From positions 62,001 through 126,000 of the forward strand of contig NHNW01000057.1 in assembly GCA_002786025.1 (NCBI GenBank): a stretch of 64,000 nt of DNA, in the 5' to 3' direction. The notes below the pieces were generated by a model. It saw only the letters and a list, made by a program, of their open reading frames with translations. It was not told the DNA's origin and did no database searches. Source of the stretch: Zasmidium citrigriseum (lineage: Eukaryota > Ascomycota > Dothideomycetes > Mycosphaerellales > Mycosphaerellaceae). The stretch's first letter is position 1; each line of letters starts with the position of its first letter. Both the position numbers and the translations under genes were made by a program. This document shows positions 43,357-55,284 of this stretch, piece by piece.

Positions 43357-44760
43357 ATGTTGAACATCAAGTCAATCGTTTCTGCAGCGGCCCTGATGCT
43401 ACCACTGGCATCTGCTGCACCAGCACAACTCGGCGTGCGTGCAGTGTTGCTACCTGAAGATGATCCATTTTATCAAGCACCGGCTACCATTGCGTCTTCG
43501 GCACCTGGCGATATTCTCAACTCGCGCAAGGTGTCGACTTCATTCTTTGGATTGATCCCCGATCCTGTCGAAGCTTGGCAGCTGCTGTATCGAACGAATG
43601 CAGTCAACGGAACCGCCATCTCGGCTGTTACAACCGTTTTCAAGCCTCTCGTACCAAAGACAGATCGCTTCGTCTCTTTCCATACCGCCTACGATGGTGC
43701 CGCTCGAGATGGCAAGTGCGATCCTAGCTACAACTACCAGCTCGGTGCTCCTCAGGAAGACATTATCTCGTCTGTGGAGTTCCTCCTGCTGCAAGCGTTC
43801 TTGATCGACGGCTACATCGTCTCTTCGCCTGACTACGAAGGACCAGATGCTGCGTTCGGCGCCGGTCGTCTCGAGGGAATGGGAGTTCTCGACAGCATGC
43901 GTGCGGTCGCCAATTTTCGCAGCACCCTCGGCCTCACATCCAGCACTCCCTCAGTCGTCGGCTACGGCTACAGCGGCGGAGCAATCGCCACAGGCTGGGC
44001 AGCAGGTCTCCAACCCAACTACGCCCCCGAACTCAACATCAAAGGCTGGGCTCAAGGCGGAACCCCAGCCAACCTGACAGGCACAACAGTCTTCATCGAC
44101 GGCACGCTCTTCAGCGGCTTCCTTCCCCAAGCCCTCACAGGCCTCTGCGCTCCTTCAGCCTACGGCGCCCGCCTGCAACCCAAAATCGACAGCATCGTAA
44201 CCACCGAAGGCGCCTCCGAACTCGCCTTCGCAGCAGACAACTGCGGCGTCGCCAACCTCTTCAAATTCCCCTTCAAATCCGTGCAATCCATCGAATTCCA
44301 AACCCTGGGCGACCGCGTCCTCTACGACCCCGATCTCTCTTACGCCCTAAACCAACAACTCATGGGCCAAAACGCAGCCGAAACGCCCACTGCACCCGTC
44401 TACCTCTTCCACGCCACCTCGGACGAAATCATCCCCTACGCCAACGCCTCGACTCTGTACGACGAATGGTGCGGCTACGGCGCCAGCGTCGATTTTGTAA
44501 CCTACGCGAACGGAGGCCATGCCACGACAGAGATTCTTGGTTTCCCCGGGGCTTTCAATTTCGTGAAAGATGCTTTTGCGGGGACTGTGGGTGGTGGATG
44601 CTCGAAGCAGACGAAGTTGGATAGTATTCTGAATCCTCTTGCGTTGGGCGCGGCGCTGGAGCCGATTTTGGTGGGCTTGTTGAATGCGTTGGCGACGGCG
44701 GGCACGATGGATGCGAATATTAAGGCGGATTTGAGTAATTTTGCGAAGACTGTTACTTGA
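43357..44760 (+). CDS. secreted LIP-type lipase
   Basis: Single exon, 467 aa. The N-terminus MLNIKSIVSAAALMLPLASAAPA is a signal peptide. The sequence follows the secretory lipase family (Candida LIP / Pfam LIP): nucleophile elbow GYGYSGGA (Ser206), acid in HATSDEIIP, and His in NGGHATTE. Conserved Cys residues probably form disulfides. It hydrolyses triacylglycerols or other esters outside the cell. GC-rich third positions through the middle suggest strong codon bias. The lipase and the GH5 gene make this a small neighbourhood of secreted hydrolases. Confidence 0.92.
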   Translation: MLNIKSIVSAAALMLPLASAAPAQLGVRAVLLPEDDPFYQAPATIASSAPGDILNSRKVSTSFFGLIPDPVEAWQLLYRTNAVNGTAISAVTTVFKPLVPKTDRFVSFHTAYDGAARDGKCDPSYNYQLGAPQEDIISSVEFLLLQAFLIDGYIVSSPDYEGPDAAFGAGRLEGMGVLDSMRAVANFRSTLGLTSSTPSVVGYGYSGGAIATGWAAGLQPNYAPELNIKGWAQGGTPANLTGTTVFIDGTLFSGFLPQALTGLCAPSAYGARLQPKIDSIVTTEGASELAFAADNCGVANLFKFPFKSVQSIEFQTLGDRVLYDPDLSYALNQQLMGQNAAETPTAPVYLFHATSDEIIPYANASTLYDEWCGYGASVDFVTYANGGHATTEILGFPGAFNFVKDAFAGTVGGGCSKQTKLDSILNPLALGAALEPILVGLLNALATAGTMDANIKADLSNFAKTVT

Positions 44761-45640
44761 GCGAGACGACAGGAAGAAGGTGAAATGGCAGTAAGCTGCT
44801 AGCGTAGCTTTTGAATCAAAGTAGACTCGTTACTATTCACATCGTGTCCAACGATTGGAATCTATCGATCATTGCCGACAACGATAGAAGAACCTATCGA
44901 TATTACAACTTATATTTTGGCACACTTCTCCAGAAGGCGAAAAAGAAAATCTCCAGCCATCCAAAGCAAAGGATCATTCACCGCCCAACTCCAAAAAAAC
45001 TCCAAAAAGAACACTCGTAATAATGACCTGTTACGATCATCAGCAAACTTGCTCGTAAGCTCTTCATTTGAGAGAAGACCTACAAGAGTGAGATTCGAAC
45101 TCACGCCCTTTCGGACCACGGGATTGAATTAAGGTAGACCTTAACGTGGCGCCTTAGACCGCTCGGCCTGGAGGACGTTAGATTTGGTTCAGGATTGATT
45201 GAGAGGACGGTGGAATTTACCATCTTGCCTCACTGGATGATCGTTGTTGTGGCAATGATCTTGTCCTATTGGTTGAAGACGAGGATTTTGTGTGCGTTTA
45301 TGAGGTGTAATCGCCAGTGGGGCGGCAGGAAGAATGTTGGGCCGGGATGGAGCTTGGGGAGCTTGGAGAAGGAAGCACTTTTTGTTCGGGATTGGGACTT
45401 TGTCGGTTTTGGAGAACATCGGTCATTGTCTCTGTATGGCATCCGTTATACGATCGTTGGATAAAGGGCTGCATGGGCACAGTGTAAGAATGTTTTCAGG
45501 GAACATTGTGCTATTGAACGGTAAAGATGTTTAGAATCATTGCAGAAATGGCTGCGGGAATTCAAATGGAATCGGCAATTTTGATCAATTCAAGCACTTT
45601 CATTTCTCGTGTCTATCATCCAACCCTCAAAACAATCCCC
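44761..45640. other. spacer between lipase and beta-glucosidase, holds a tRNA remnant
   Basis: Both flanking genes end here (convergent). The only recognised item is the tRNA-Leu-like sequence at 45080-45176. The rest has no convincing frame. Confidence 0.45.
45080..45176 (-). tRNA. tRNA-Leu(AAG) remnant with intron, 5' acceptor strand not matching
   Basis: On the minus strand, positions 10-73 of a leucine tRNA are clear: D-arm GCCGAGCGGTCTAAGGC, anticodon stem CCACG/CGTGG with loop TTAAGG (anticodon AAG), an intron of about 17 nt whose CCTTAA can pair with the anticodon, a long variable arm (TCCGAAAGGGC) and a T-arm GTGAG-TTCGAAT-CTCAC. The 3' acceptor strand TCTTGTA does not pair with the preceding 5' seven bases GTCCTCC, and position 8 is A instead of U. 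The first nine bases thus appear replaced, so this may be a pseudogene. Confidence 0.6.
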
Positions 45641-48240
45641 TCAAAGCCCCTTCCAAGCAATCGTCTTACCCACCTCAATCTCTCCCTTCAACGGCGTGTT
45701 TGCACTCGAATTGCCCACCAACACCGCATAGCTACCCTTCTCGCTAACCCACGCATCCCTCCCCTCATGATAGAAACTCGTCGCATACTTCTTACTCAAC
45801 TTCACAGTCGCTGTCTTGCTCTCTCCAGCCTGCAAAGCCACCTTCGTGAAACCCTTGAGCTCCTTGAGCGGCCGGTTGATCGAAGGCGACTGGGGCGCGA
45901 CATAGACCTGCACGACTTCTGACCCGGCGACTTTGCCCGTGTTGGTGACGGAGACAGAGACGGAGATGTCGTCGGAGGATTCGGAGGTCTTGATATCGAG
46001 AGACTTGATGTCGAAGGTCGTGTATGAGAGACCGTGGCCGAAGGGGAAGAGGACGTCTTTCTTCGTCTTTTCGTAGTAGCGGTAGCCGATGTAGACGTCC
46101 TCGCCGTAGAAAACGCGGTTGTCGTCGGAGGTGTAGTTGAGGAAAGCCGGGTTGTCTTCGTTGCGTTTGGGGAAACTCAAGCTCGACTTTCCGGACGGGT
46201 TGACATCGCCGAAGAGGACGTCTGCGATGCCGTTGCCTGTCTCGTTGCCGCCGTACCAGGCTTGCAGGATGGCTTTGGCTTTGGGTGCCCAGGGCATTGT
46301 TACGGGAGTGCCAGACTGCACCACGACGGCTGTGTTGGGGTTGGCTGCGAGCACGGCTTCGATGAGCTCGTCATTGCCGGGTGGGAGATCCATGTGTGGT
46401 CGATCGTAGCCTTCGGATTCCCAGTCACTGTTGAGACCGGCGCATACCACCACTTGGTCGCATTTCTTTGCGAGAGCTACGGCACGCTCAATTTCAGCCT
46501 TTCGGTCTACCTTGCGGTGGTAACCGATGCGTAGACCACCAGCGCCGAATGCAGTCACTCCTTCCTTGGTGTAGGTGAGTGTTGGGAGAGAGCCAAAGTC
46601 GACATGCACATTGTAAGTCTTGCCAGCTTCGAGTTTGATAGAGCCGATCTCTTCTCTCGTGCCAACGCCAAAGAATGAGTCGCCTGGATGCTGCTTTGTC
46701 ATGTTGTCTACGACCACTTGGCCGTCGACATACAGCTTGGCAGTACCGGCGACTGATAAGCTAAACTCGTACTCAGCGGTCTCGTCTGGCGTTACGGTGC
46801 AGTCAATATCGGAGTAGAAGAGATGCGTCTTGAGAAGTGGGTTTTTGTAGTCGAAGAGCAAGATGAAAGTATCCCGGATGTGAAGCTCGTCAATGGGTTT
46901 GCGGTCCTTCGTTGATGGTGGATCCAGGTAGATCTTCATGTCGAGGCCGGATTTGCCACTGCTTGTCTTGGCCAGGCGAGAGATCAGTGGGAGAAGTTTC
47001 CAGCCAGGGGCACCCAGTTCGTACTGAGTGTCTTTCGACTTGGCCTTCACGCCGTCCAGTGGGGTGACAGTGTAGTAGGGAAGTAATGAAGCGGAGCCTC
47101 CACCACAGTATGCTGCTATCGCTGCATTTGGTCCGATAACAGCAGTCGTCTTCTCCTTCTTGAAAGGCAGCACTGCGTCATCGTTCTTCATGAGGACAAG
47201 ACTCTGAGCTGCGATCGATCTGAGAAGAGAGGCAGTCTCCGGCGAGTCGATGGTCTCCTCCTTGGCATTATCCGGTATTTGCAATGGGAGGAGCTTCTTG
47301 ATCAGCTCCAGCACCTGCGTTACTCGGGCATCCAAGTGGTGAGTCAAGAGCTTGCCACATGACATGGCTTTCATGATTTGCTTTCCTCTCAATGAAGGTG
47401 GACCCGGCATTTCGAGGTCTAAGCCAGCCTTGATAGATTCAGTGGTGGAGTATGTGCCGAACCAGTCTGACATGACCAAGCCGTCAAATCCCCATTCGTC
47501 TCGGAGGATCTGCTGAAGAAGCTTTGGGTTCTCGCTGCAGTGAAGACCATTGACCAGGTTGTATGCAGTCATGTACGCCCACGGCTTGGCATCTCGCTGA
47601 GCGATCTGGAATGGCAGAAGATAGACTTCTCGAAGTGCACGCTCTGAGAGGATACTGTTACTCGACATGCGCTTGTCTTCGAGATCGTTGCACACGAAGT
47701 GCTTTATCGTCGCAGCAACACCTGTGGACTGGATACCGTTAACGGATGCTGCAGACAGGGTGCCCGCAAGGACTGGGTCTTCGGAGAAGGACTCAAAGCC
47801 TCGTCCGCCGAGTGGTGATCGCTGCATGTTGGTTGTGGGACCAAGAAGGACAGAGGCGCCTTTAGCGATGGCTTCACGGCCCATGAGTGCGCCGCCTTTC
47901 TTGATAAGGTCGACATCCCAGGTAGCTCCAAGAGCGGTGCCTGGCAGATGTCAGTACTCGCAATACATCTCAATGTCGAGCTATACTCACCGCATGGCAG
48001 ACAAGCAGCTGGCACGCCATTGAAGAAAGTGGTCCCTCGAGCGCCATTGGGTCCATCCGTAGTTCGGATAGCAGGTATACCCAGACGAGGGATGCCAGCG
48101 AGATGCCAGAAGTCAGTGCCAGACACGAGCGAGACCTTCTCCTGGATAGTGAGCTTGGCCAATGTCTCCTCTACGTCGAAGTCCTGGTACTTGGCCGCTG
48201 TCTGGCCAGAAGCTGGCGCTGCTGTGCTGGTGCCCGTCAT
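45641..48240 (-). CDS. GH3 beta-glucosidase with PA14 insert, no signal peptide
   Basis: Two exons, 48240-47991 and 47940-45641, give 849 aa; the 50-nt intron joins LPCG to [11 protein letters not shown]. Domain order: GH3 barrel (to about 300), with nucleophile Asp242 in GLVMSDWFG; second GH3 domain starting at [17 protein letters not shown], interrupted by a PA14-type insert ([21 protein letters not shown]); and a C-terminal fibronectin-III-like domain ([17 protein letters not shown]). The N-terminus [18 protein letters not shown] is not a signal peptide, so an intracellular enzyme of the BglI/BglD-like group is likely. It would split cellobiose or other beta-glucosides, in line with the GH5 enzyme upstream. 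Confidence 0.93.
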
Positions 48241-49346
48241 GGTGTGAAACGAGGCAACCTGGAGGATGTAAACGAGGCAATCTGGAGGATGTGAGCGAAG
48301 AGAAGGAAGGAGAAGAGGACTTGTTCATGATAAGTAGTCGCGGAGAGGCTTCAGGCTAAGCTCAAGACCCAGACTAGCTCACTGCCGTGCAGACCATCCT
48401 GGCGGAGCAAGACGCTCCGTTGTGCGCGGCAAGCGCCTGTCGTGAAGGCCTTGTCGGCGGTATTTCGTCGCATTGCTGAGCATGTGAGCACGTTCGGTTG
48501 TCCTCTCGCTGCACGGCATAGATTGAAGGCAGAGATATCGGGACATGGTTCGTTCGAGGGGCATGTCGTGGGGCAAAAAGGTGGAGGCTGGTCTGGGGCT
48601 GTGGCCGGATCTGAGGCCCGAATTGCCGGCCGCGGTTGAGCCAGGCGTTGCTGCCAAGGAGAGATGTGTCGCCATCACGGTTGCACAGCGTGACTGCGTT
48701 CTTCTTCCGACTTCACCTCATCAACATCCCCTCTCGCCGACTGTTTGCATTTGTCAGAAGCGTGGAGAAACACGTACGCCGCGAAGACTCGCCCTCGATA
48801 TGGCAGAACTTCCCGCTTGACTGGCTACTTGTGGCTTGCCTGGCATCAAAAGGGTTTGAGACAGTGGGAGGCCGGTATTTGAGGAGAAACTTCGCCATGC
48901 AACTACCGTGTCCGCAGGACTGACGCTCTCATATGGCGAGGAGATGAAGCTCAGTGGAATCCGCTCTCAGGACACAAAGCGGGCTGTCTCGCACCACTTC
49001 AACAGCAAGAAGACAAGTTCGCGATCGAGAAGCAACTCATGCGAGGCAGACCCAACACAATTCTTCCTCGGATTCTTACTCACCAGAATCACCAGAAAAC
49101 AGCCCTATGCTCCCCAGCTGTACCCTACTGAACGACATCGAAGGAGCTTACTGCCCAACATAGTCATCACTGCCCCGCCATGCCACATCGCACAGCTTGT
49201 TATAAAAGTCGCTGTCATACCGAATGGAGCTGCAGGATTACAATTGCAGGCCACATAGGTAGGGCGAAAGACTCTGTTTCTTCGTTTGTGGGAGGGTCAC
49301 TTCTATCATTGTTTCATCGTGCTTGAGGGACCTTGAGATTGACAAA
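48241..49346. other. 1.1 kb divergent intergenic region
   Basis: Lies between the starts of the beta-glucosidase (minus) and the MetE-like gene (plus). Short frames overlap each other; none has motifs. A TATA box for the right-hand gene is noted separately. Near 48244-48293 two adjacent copies of a ~20-bp GAGGCAAYCTGGAGGATGT sequence occur in tandem. Confidence 0.45.
49201..49208 (+). promoter_or_regulatory. TATA box of the MetE-like gene
   Basis: TATAAAAG, a consensus TATA element, 139 bp before the ATG at 49347 and on the right strand. Confidence 0.45.
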
Positions 49347-50591
49347 ATGCCGCCACCATTCCGTGTCGACCACATCGGCTCTCTAGTCCGCCCAGAATAT
49401 CTCATCACAGCTCGCAATGCCCTGCGACCATCAGTCGACACCATGGCCATCGAAGAGGGAACGCCAGAACAGCAAGAAACTCTGAAGAAGGCCACGGAAG
49501 ATAGCATTCGCGAAGTCGTCCAGCAGCAACTTCAACACGGCATCACACCAGTCACCACCGGCGAGTTTGAACGCAGCGTCTTCTGGGACGACTTCTACGA
49601 ATCACTCTCTGGCTTCGACGTCACATTCATCAAATTCGATACTGGCAAATGGCGGGAAGGCTTCCCCATCAACGAGAACTTCAAACGCCTTGGAGCGCCG
49701 GGTCGAATGGGCAAGATTGCGACCTCGAAGATCCAGCGGGTCAGTTCGGCCTATGGGGAAAGCTGGAGGTTGCTAAAGAAGAATTTGCTCAAGGAGCAAT
49801 GGCCACTGGCGAAGATCACCTGTCTCTCGCCGACGTGGTGGCATGAGATGTTGCAGACTCCCTATACCGCAGAATCCGGATACAAAAACGATGTGGAGTA
49901 CTTGAACGACATCGCCGACGCTCTTCATGATGAAGTACTCGAACTATACGGAGCAGGTGTGAGGAACATCCAAATCGACGACCCGCTGATCTCAATGCTA
50001 TACACTGACGGCTGGGAAGCGGCCATGAAAGCCAATGGCACAGATCGCGAGGCTTTGGTGTCGCTATACGTTCAGATACACAATCGCTTCTTGAACGGAT
50101 TGCCTGAGGATTTCAGCGTCTGCCATCACATGTGCCGTGGCAATATCCCCGGCTACCCGACCCTCCCGGGCGACTACAACCACCTTCTCCGCCGTCTCTT
50201 CCACGAAACGAACTACAAACTCTTCGCGGTGGAATGGGATGAGCCTGGACATGGAGACTTCCAACCGCTCAAACACCTCCCTGAAGGAAAGTCCGTCCTG
50301 CTTGGGCTGATCACGACCAAGACGGCCGAGTTGGAGGATCCGGACGTCATCAGGGAGAAGTTGTTCTCTGCGGCTGATGTTATTGCCAAGGCGAGAGCGT
50401 GTACCAGGGAGGAAGCTTTGGATTGTTTGGGAGTTACGACACAGTGTGGGTTTGGGACTGTGAGTGATAAGCCCGGGATTGGGATGACGATTGAGAGGCA
50501 GTGGGAGAAGTGTCTCTTGATGCAGAGGGTTGCGGAGGAGGTTTGGCCGGGGTGGAAGGATCAATTGCGGAAGAAGGGAGCGAGACTGTGA
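49347..50591 (+). CDS. cobalamin-independent methionine-synthase-like protein (MetE C-terminal domain)
   Basis: Single exon, 414 aa from ATG 49347 (AAAATGCCG). It holds only the C-terminal MetE-type TIM barrel. It opens FRVDHIGSLVRPEYL; zinc-ligand positions appear in CHHMCRGN (His and Cys) and TTQCGFG (Cys), as in MetE. PTWWHEM and NIQIDDPLI match the substrate-pocket strands. Full MetE is about 760 aa, so this is the single-domain type known from bacteria (YxjG/YxjH-like) and fungi. It may transfer methyl groups in sulfur metabolism; it is not the housekeeping Met6. The presence of a Cys-3/MetR-type regulator 24 kb away is noted without claiming a link. Confidence 0.85.
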   Translation: MPPPFRVDHIGSLVRPEYLITARNALRPSVDTMAIEEGTPEQQETLKKATEDSIREVVQQQLQHGITPVTTGEFERSVFWDDFYESLSGFDVTFIKFDTGKWREGFPINENFKRLGAPGRMGKIATSKIQRVSSAYGESWRLLKKNLLKEQWPLAKITCLSPTWWHEMLQTPYTAESGYKNDVEYLNDIADALHDEVLELYGAGVRNIQIDDPLISMLYTDGWEAAMKANGTDREALVSLYVQIHNRFLNGLPEDFSVCHHMCRGNIPGYPTLPGDYNHLLRRLFHETNYKLFAVEWDEPGHGDFQPLKHLPEGKSVLLGLITTKTAELEDPDVIREKLFSAADVIAKARACTREEALDCLGVTTQCGFGTVSDKPGIGMTIERQWEKCLLMQRVAEEVWPGWKDQLRKKGARL

Positions 50592-50873
50592 GAAGAGTTA
50601 CTAATTCTGTCATTCGTGTAGTAGTATTCGAGGGCTGCTCAAGTCATGCTCTTCTGTTCACATGTAAATCGTCTCGTCACCTTGGCCGTCCGTACCACGA
50701 CTTTTGGTTTAGCAAGTCGCTTCACGTCTTCGAACCGAAGGCGCGACTGACTCCTTTTCAGAACAACCCATTTCTGGACAATGCTGGCCGAAAAGAAGTG
50801 ATCCGCCACTTCCGATGGCTCGTCGTTGAACATTGCTCTTCTCTTCACCCTCATCTCATGGGCGTCTTCAACA

Positions 50874-52759
50874 ATGGCACCCAAGAAGTCGTCGAAGTCG
50901 ACAACTCCATCACAACCACAACAAACATGGAGAACTCAAGTGGCCGTCGTCTCTGCCCTCTTCATCTTTCGGATCGTGAACGCACATTTCGTCCAGACCT
51001 TCTTCCAGCCAGATGAATACTTTCAGGCTCTGGAGCCGGCATGGCAAATCGCCTTCGGACCTGACAGCGGTGCTTGGATTACTTGGGTACTCCATCTCAG
51101 TCATCCTCATTCGAAACCTCACTAATACTCCTGCAGGAATGGCGTGAACGCCTCCGAACCTCAGTACATCCCCTACTTTTCGCCGGGATGTACCAACTTA
51201 TAGACCAGATCTGCTCCTTCTTCCAAGCAAGTCACTACGTCCGCGCCAACGCCCTCGGCGCCGCTCCCAGGATCTTGCAGGCCTTCTTGGCCGCGATGAT
51301 GGACTTCATGACCTGGACGACTGCCTGGAAAGTCTATGGATCTAGCACTACGGCTTCGTATGCGACGCTCTTCTTGACGGTGACGAGTCCCTGGCAGTGG
51401 TTCTGTTCTGTGCGGACGTTTTCGAATTCGCTTGAAGCTACTCTCACTGCTGTTGCTGTAGGGCTATTTCCTTGGGAATGGTTTTTGGAGATGGATGGGG
51501 AGGATAGGAAGCCTCTGAATGTGGCTGGGTTGGCGAATTTTGAGCTGGGCAGTGTGGATTGGCGGTCGATTCGATTGTTGGTTTCAACGACTCCAAGTGG
51601 ACTTCTCCCTGCTCTTGCGGCTGCTGCGATGGCGTTTTATATTCGGCCGACAAATGTCATTACTTGGATGGCTATCAGCGCAGGCGTGGTTGGTTGCAAT
51701 CGAAATTATCGCAAAGCTGGAGTGCTACTCTTTGCCGCTGCTCTCGTGGGAACTGTTGTTGTTGCCGCATTTGCCTGCGCGGACTACTGGTACTACGGCG
51801 ATTGGACGTTCCCGCCTTTTCGATTCGTCTACTTGAACCTGGTACAATCGCTGGCGGTCTTCTACGGCACGAACAGGATCGACTACTACTTCACCGAAGG
51901 ACTCCCACTGCTGCTCACTACTGCCCTGCCATTCGCAGCTATCGGTGTCTGGCAAGCGCTGCGGTCTGATTCTGTTCGTACACCACAGGAGTACGTACAG
52001 CGTCAGACAAGATTTGTCTTTGGGCTGGCCATAGCGGTCACGGTACTGGCTTTCTCGGCGATTGCACACAAGGAGATGCGATTTGTCTACCCTCTGCTAC
52101 CGATGCTGCTGGTTCTGGCGGCTGGGCCTCTGTCAACGTTCTTCCATCCGTTCCCCGTGCCGAGGACGAAGATTCGACAACTTCTCTTCGCCATTATAAT
52201 CACAACGAGCATCTATATCGCCGGCTATGTCAGCACGACCCATCAGCGAGGCGTCATCGATGTGATGCACTTCCTGCGACACAGACAGGAGCCTTGGCTG
52301 GACATGTCTGCATCGCAGCCTGATCTCCCACAGATTGAGACTCCAAATGTGACTGTCGGCTTTTTGATGCCATGCCACAGTACGCCATGGAGGAGTTACC
52401 TCGTCTACCCGGAGATCGATGCATGGGCTCTCACTTGTGAGCCGCCGGTCAACCTCACACCGGCTGAGCGAGAGTCGTATCTGGACGAAGCCGATGTCTT
52501 CTACAATGATCCAGCGCTTTGGTTCAAAACCAACATGGCCGACATGGACACCATCTCCAAAGACAAGGATCTTGTCAAAGAGACGAGTGGACTGCGTGAA
52601 TGGCCACAATATTTGGTCCTCTTCGAGCAGCTGGAACCCACGATAAAAGCTGCTTTGGCAGAGACGCGATACAAGGAATGCCGTCGATTCTTCAATACGC
52701 ATTGGATTGATGACTGGAGGCGGAAGGGTGATGTAGTCGTGTGGTGCATGCGACGATGA
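50874..52759 (+). CDS. GPI10: GPI mannosyltransferase 3 (GPI10/PIG-B, GT22)
   Basis: Two exons, 50874-51086 and 51137-52759, give 611 aa; the intron GTACTC..CTGCAG joins AWIT to WEWRERLR. The GT22 signature is present: a first membrane helix followed by [15 protein letters not shown] (the conserved PDE-F motif in the first lumenal loop), many hydrophobic helices, and [12 protein letters not shown], typical of PIG-B/GPI10. It adds the third mannose to the GPI anchor precursor in the ER membrane, using dolichol-phosphate-mannose. The ATG at 50874 is used because the earlier frame starts with TTG. Confidence 0.93.
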
Positions 52760-52925
52760 AGGATGCGAAGTATTTGGAAGGCGCGGGGGTGGGTTCCGCC
52801 CTTTCCCGCATTCGCCGAATTTCTCCACCTCCACTTTCCCCGTCGCTCCTCCTTCTTCTTCCTCCTTCCCATTATCACCAACAAGGACCAAAATCCAGCC
52901 CACTCGAGAATTGCAACCAGCAGTG

Positions 52926-55162
52926 ATGGATCCGGACAACAGCGAGATGGACACTACCCAGGCGACTTCATCAGCACCTCCTGCACAAGACACAAGCACC
53001 GTCGAGCAAAATGGTGGCAGCCCCGCGACCGAGGGCCGTTGGTCCTGCGAGCACTGCAACAAAACCTTCGGACGTCGCGAGCACTACAAGCGTCACCAAA
53101 ACATTCATACTGGAGCAAAGCCATTTCCATGTCCACTCTGTCCAAGAGCCTTTCCGCGAAAAGACACCCTCCAGCGACATGTTTTGATGCACGGCAAAGC
53201 GGGGCCGGAGGCGCTTCCGGCGAAGGTCCGTCTCAGGACTTCTCGCGCCTGCTGGCCTTGCGCCAAGTCGAAGATGCGGTGCGACGGCGAGGAGCCTTGC
53301 AGTCGATGCCAGGCTCGAGGCATCCGGTGTGGTAGGCGGCCGACTTCATCTGGGTCTGAGGATGTGGAAGCGCTTATGCAGTCCACCAACGGCATCTTCA
53401 GCGGGGCCGAGAGGGGCGACGAATATGGATCGACTTTGTCTCGTTTGCTTCAAGGAACGAATGATCAGGAGACTCCTCAGTGGACTCCTTCGAATGGCAG
53501 CGCGGCGCTCGCAGCCGTGATGCGGCAGCCGAGCAAGAAGAGGACTGAGCTGGCTGTCATTGAAAACGAGAACTTGAAGTTGGTTCCTGAACTTCAAGTG
53601 GCGACGTACGTCAAGATGCGCCAGTTTTGGGACAGTGCTGGCCCCAATGTTGTCAGACTTGCGACCATACCCCTACCTGAGGCCATGAACGTCTTCGTAC
53701 AGCTGTACTTCCAGCACTTTCACCCTCAGTTCCCGCTGCTGCATATGCCGACTTTCCAGCCGAGAGAAGATCTGTGGTTACTTGTGCTTGCAGTCTCTGC
53801 GATTGGCGCGGAGTATTCAGAGCTTTGTACGCAAGACCTGATGGACTGGTTCGAGCAGCTGGCTAAGAAGGCCATCTCGCATATTGTAAGTTCCATTCAT
53901 CAAAGAGACATAATAGTCTTGCTAACGCGGACCAGATGGCCAATGAAGCCAGTCGTGCAAGCATACCAACCTGCCAGGCCGCTCTGCTCTTCTCCATGTT
54001 CCTACTCCCATCTGGTTCAGAAGAATACACGCTCTTCCTCCAACACCACGCCTCGTTACTCGCAACCCTAACCCGCAACCTCATCGCCCGCCGCATCGCT
54101 GATGATAGTCACACCGACGGTCCGGAGGTCTACTTGATGAGATGGTCATACTTCGCCGACATTGAGCAAGAGCGTAGATTCATCAACTTCAGCTGGTTCT
54201 TCGAATGCATATCATATCTCGCTTCCGGAATTCCGCCTGTCCTGACTGCGCAAGAGCTCACCCGAACCATGCCCTGTGACGAAAAGTTCTGGGTCTGCAC
54301 TTCCGAGTCTGAATGGCTTGACAAGTATCAGACAGCTGCGCCGAAGAAGCAGAGCCTGGCTGCGGTCATTGCACAGCCACTGACTTCAGACATCGTCGAG
54401 GAACTGGGCAGTTCGGCATTGACCACCACGTTCCTCACGCTACTGGTGGAGCGGAAACGAGTGAAAGAGGCTGTCAACGTCTGGTTCCAATCACGACTGC
54501 AGAACATCGTGGATGACGACTCGACCGCGTTCGTACAAGCTATCGATGATGACATGGTATGCGTGGAAGAGGAGTTGCAGACTCGCCGCGATGGCTCAAA
54601 TCTCGACGATCGGATGCGCTCCTACCTCTATCTGGCTTCCATCGTCAAGATCACCACGATCGATCTCCTCCGCCACGCAGCTGGCATTGCAGCTCCACAG
54701 GGCATGAGCGCGAAAGCCAAGAAAGAGCTGGTCAGTATCTTCAAGTCTCAGCCGACCGCTTCACGCACTGCGCTCGTGTACGCAGCTGAATTGTTCAACG
54801 AGCTGCGTACTGCCGGTGCCATCACCCGCTACGATGTCCGGACACTTACTGTTGCCTCTCTGTACATTTCCAGCTGGGTGTCTCTGGCACCTGGACAGCG
54901 GCAGAGCCGGGCTTCGGATATGGAGCTTGACTCTGTCCACATCGACGAAGGCGTCAAGTCGGTGTCCGTGCAACAGTGGGTCTCTGATCCTGCTGGTCGC
55001 AAAGCTCACGTGGACGGCATTGGCATCCTCGATGGTCCTCAGGCTTCTAGCCGGGCGCTGGACGCAGCTGCCAGGTTGCTTCAAGCCAAGGCTTCGACGA
55101 GCTTGCTGGGGAGGAACATGGCGCATAATCTGTCTGGTGCTGCTGCTGGAAGAGATGAATGA
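52926..55162 (+). CDS. transcription factor with two C2H2 fingers and a Zn2Cys6 cluster
   Basis: Two exons, 52926-53885 and 53936-55162, give 728 aa; the intron GTAAGT..ACCAG has a GCTAAC branch site. An acidic N-terminus is followed by two C2H2 fingers (WSCEHCNKTFGRREHYKRHQ and FPCPLCPRAFPRKDTLQRH, about 37-90) and directly by a binuclear cluster (CWPCAKSKMRCDGEEPCSRCQARGIRC, about 105-131). The fungal_trans region follows (LYFQHFHPQFPLLHMPTF, AVSAIGAEYSELC). C2H2 plus Zn2Cys6 tandems are a recurrent ascomycete architecture. It is nuclear; the target genes are unknown. Confidence 0.9.
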
Positions 55163-55284
55163 GAAAGAGGAAAGTACCGTCACACGCAAAGACGAGGTGT
55201 AAGTTGCTTGGCTCGAAGGAAGTACCTCTGGCATCGATGAGCGGTAATGAATGACTAGGCACAAACGCTAATCTATCAAAGGCT

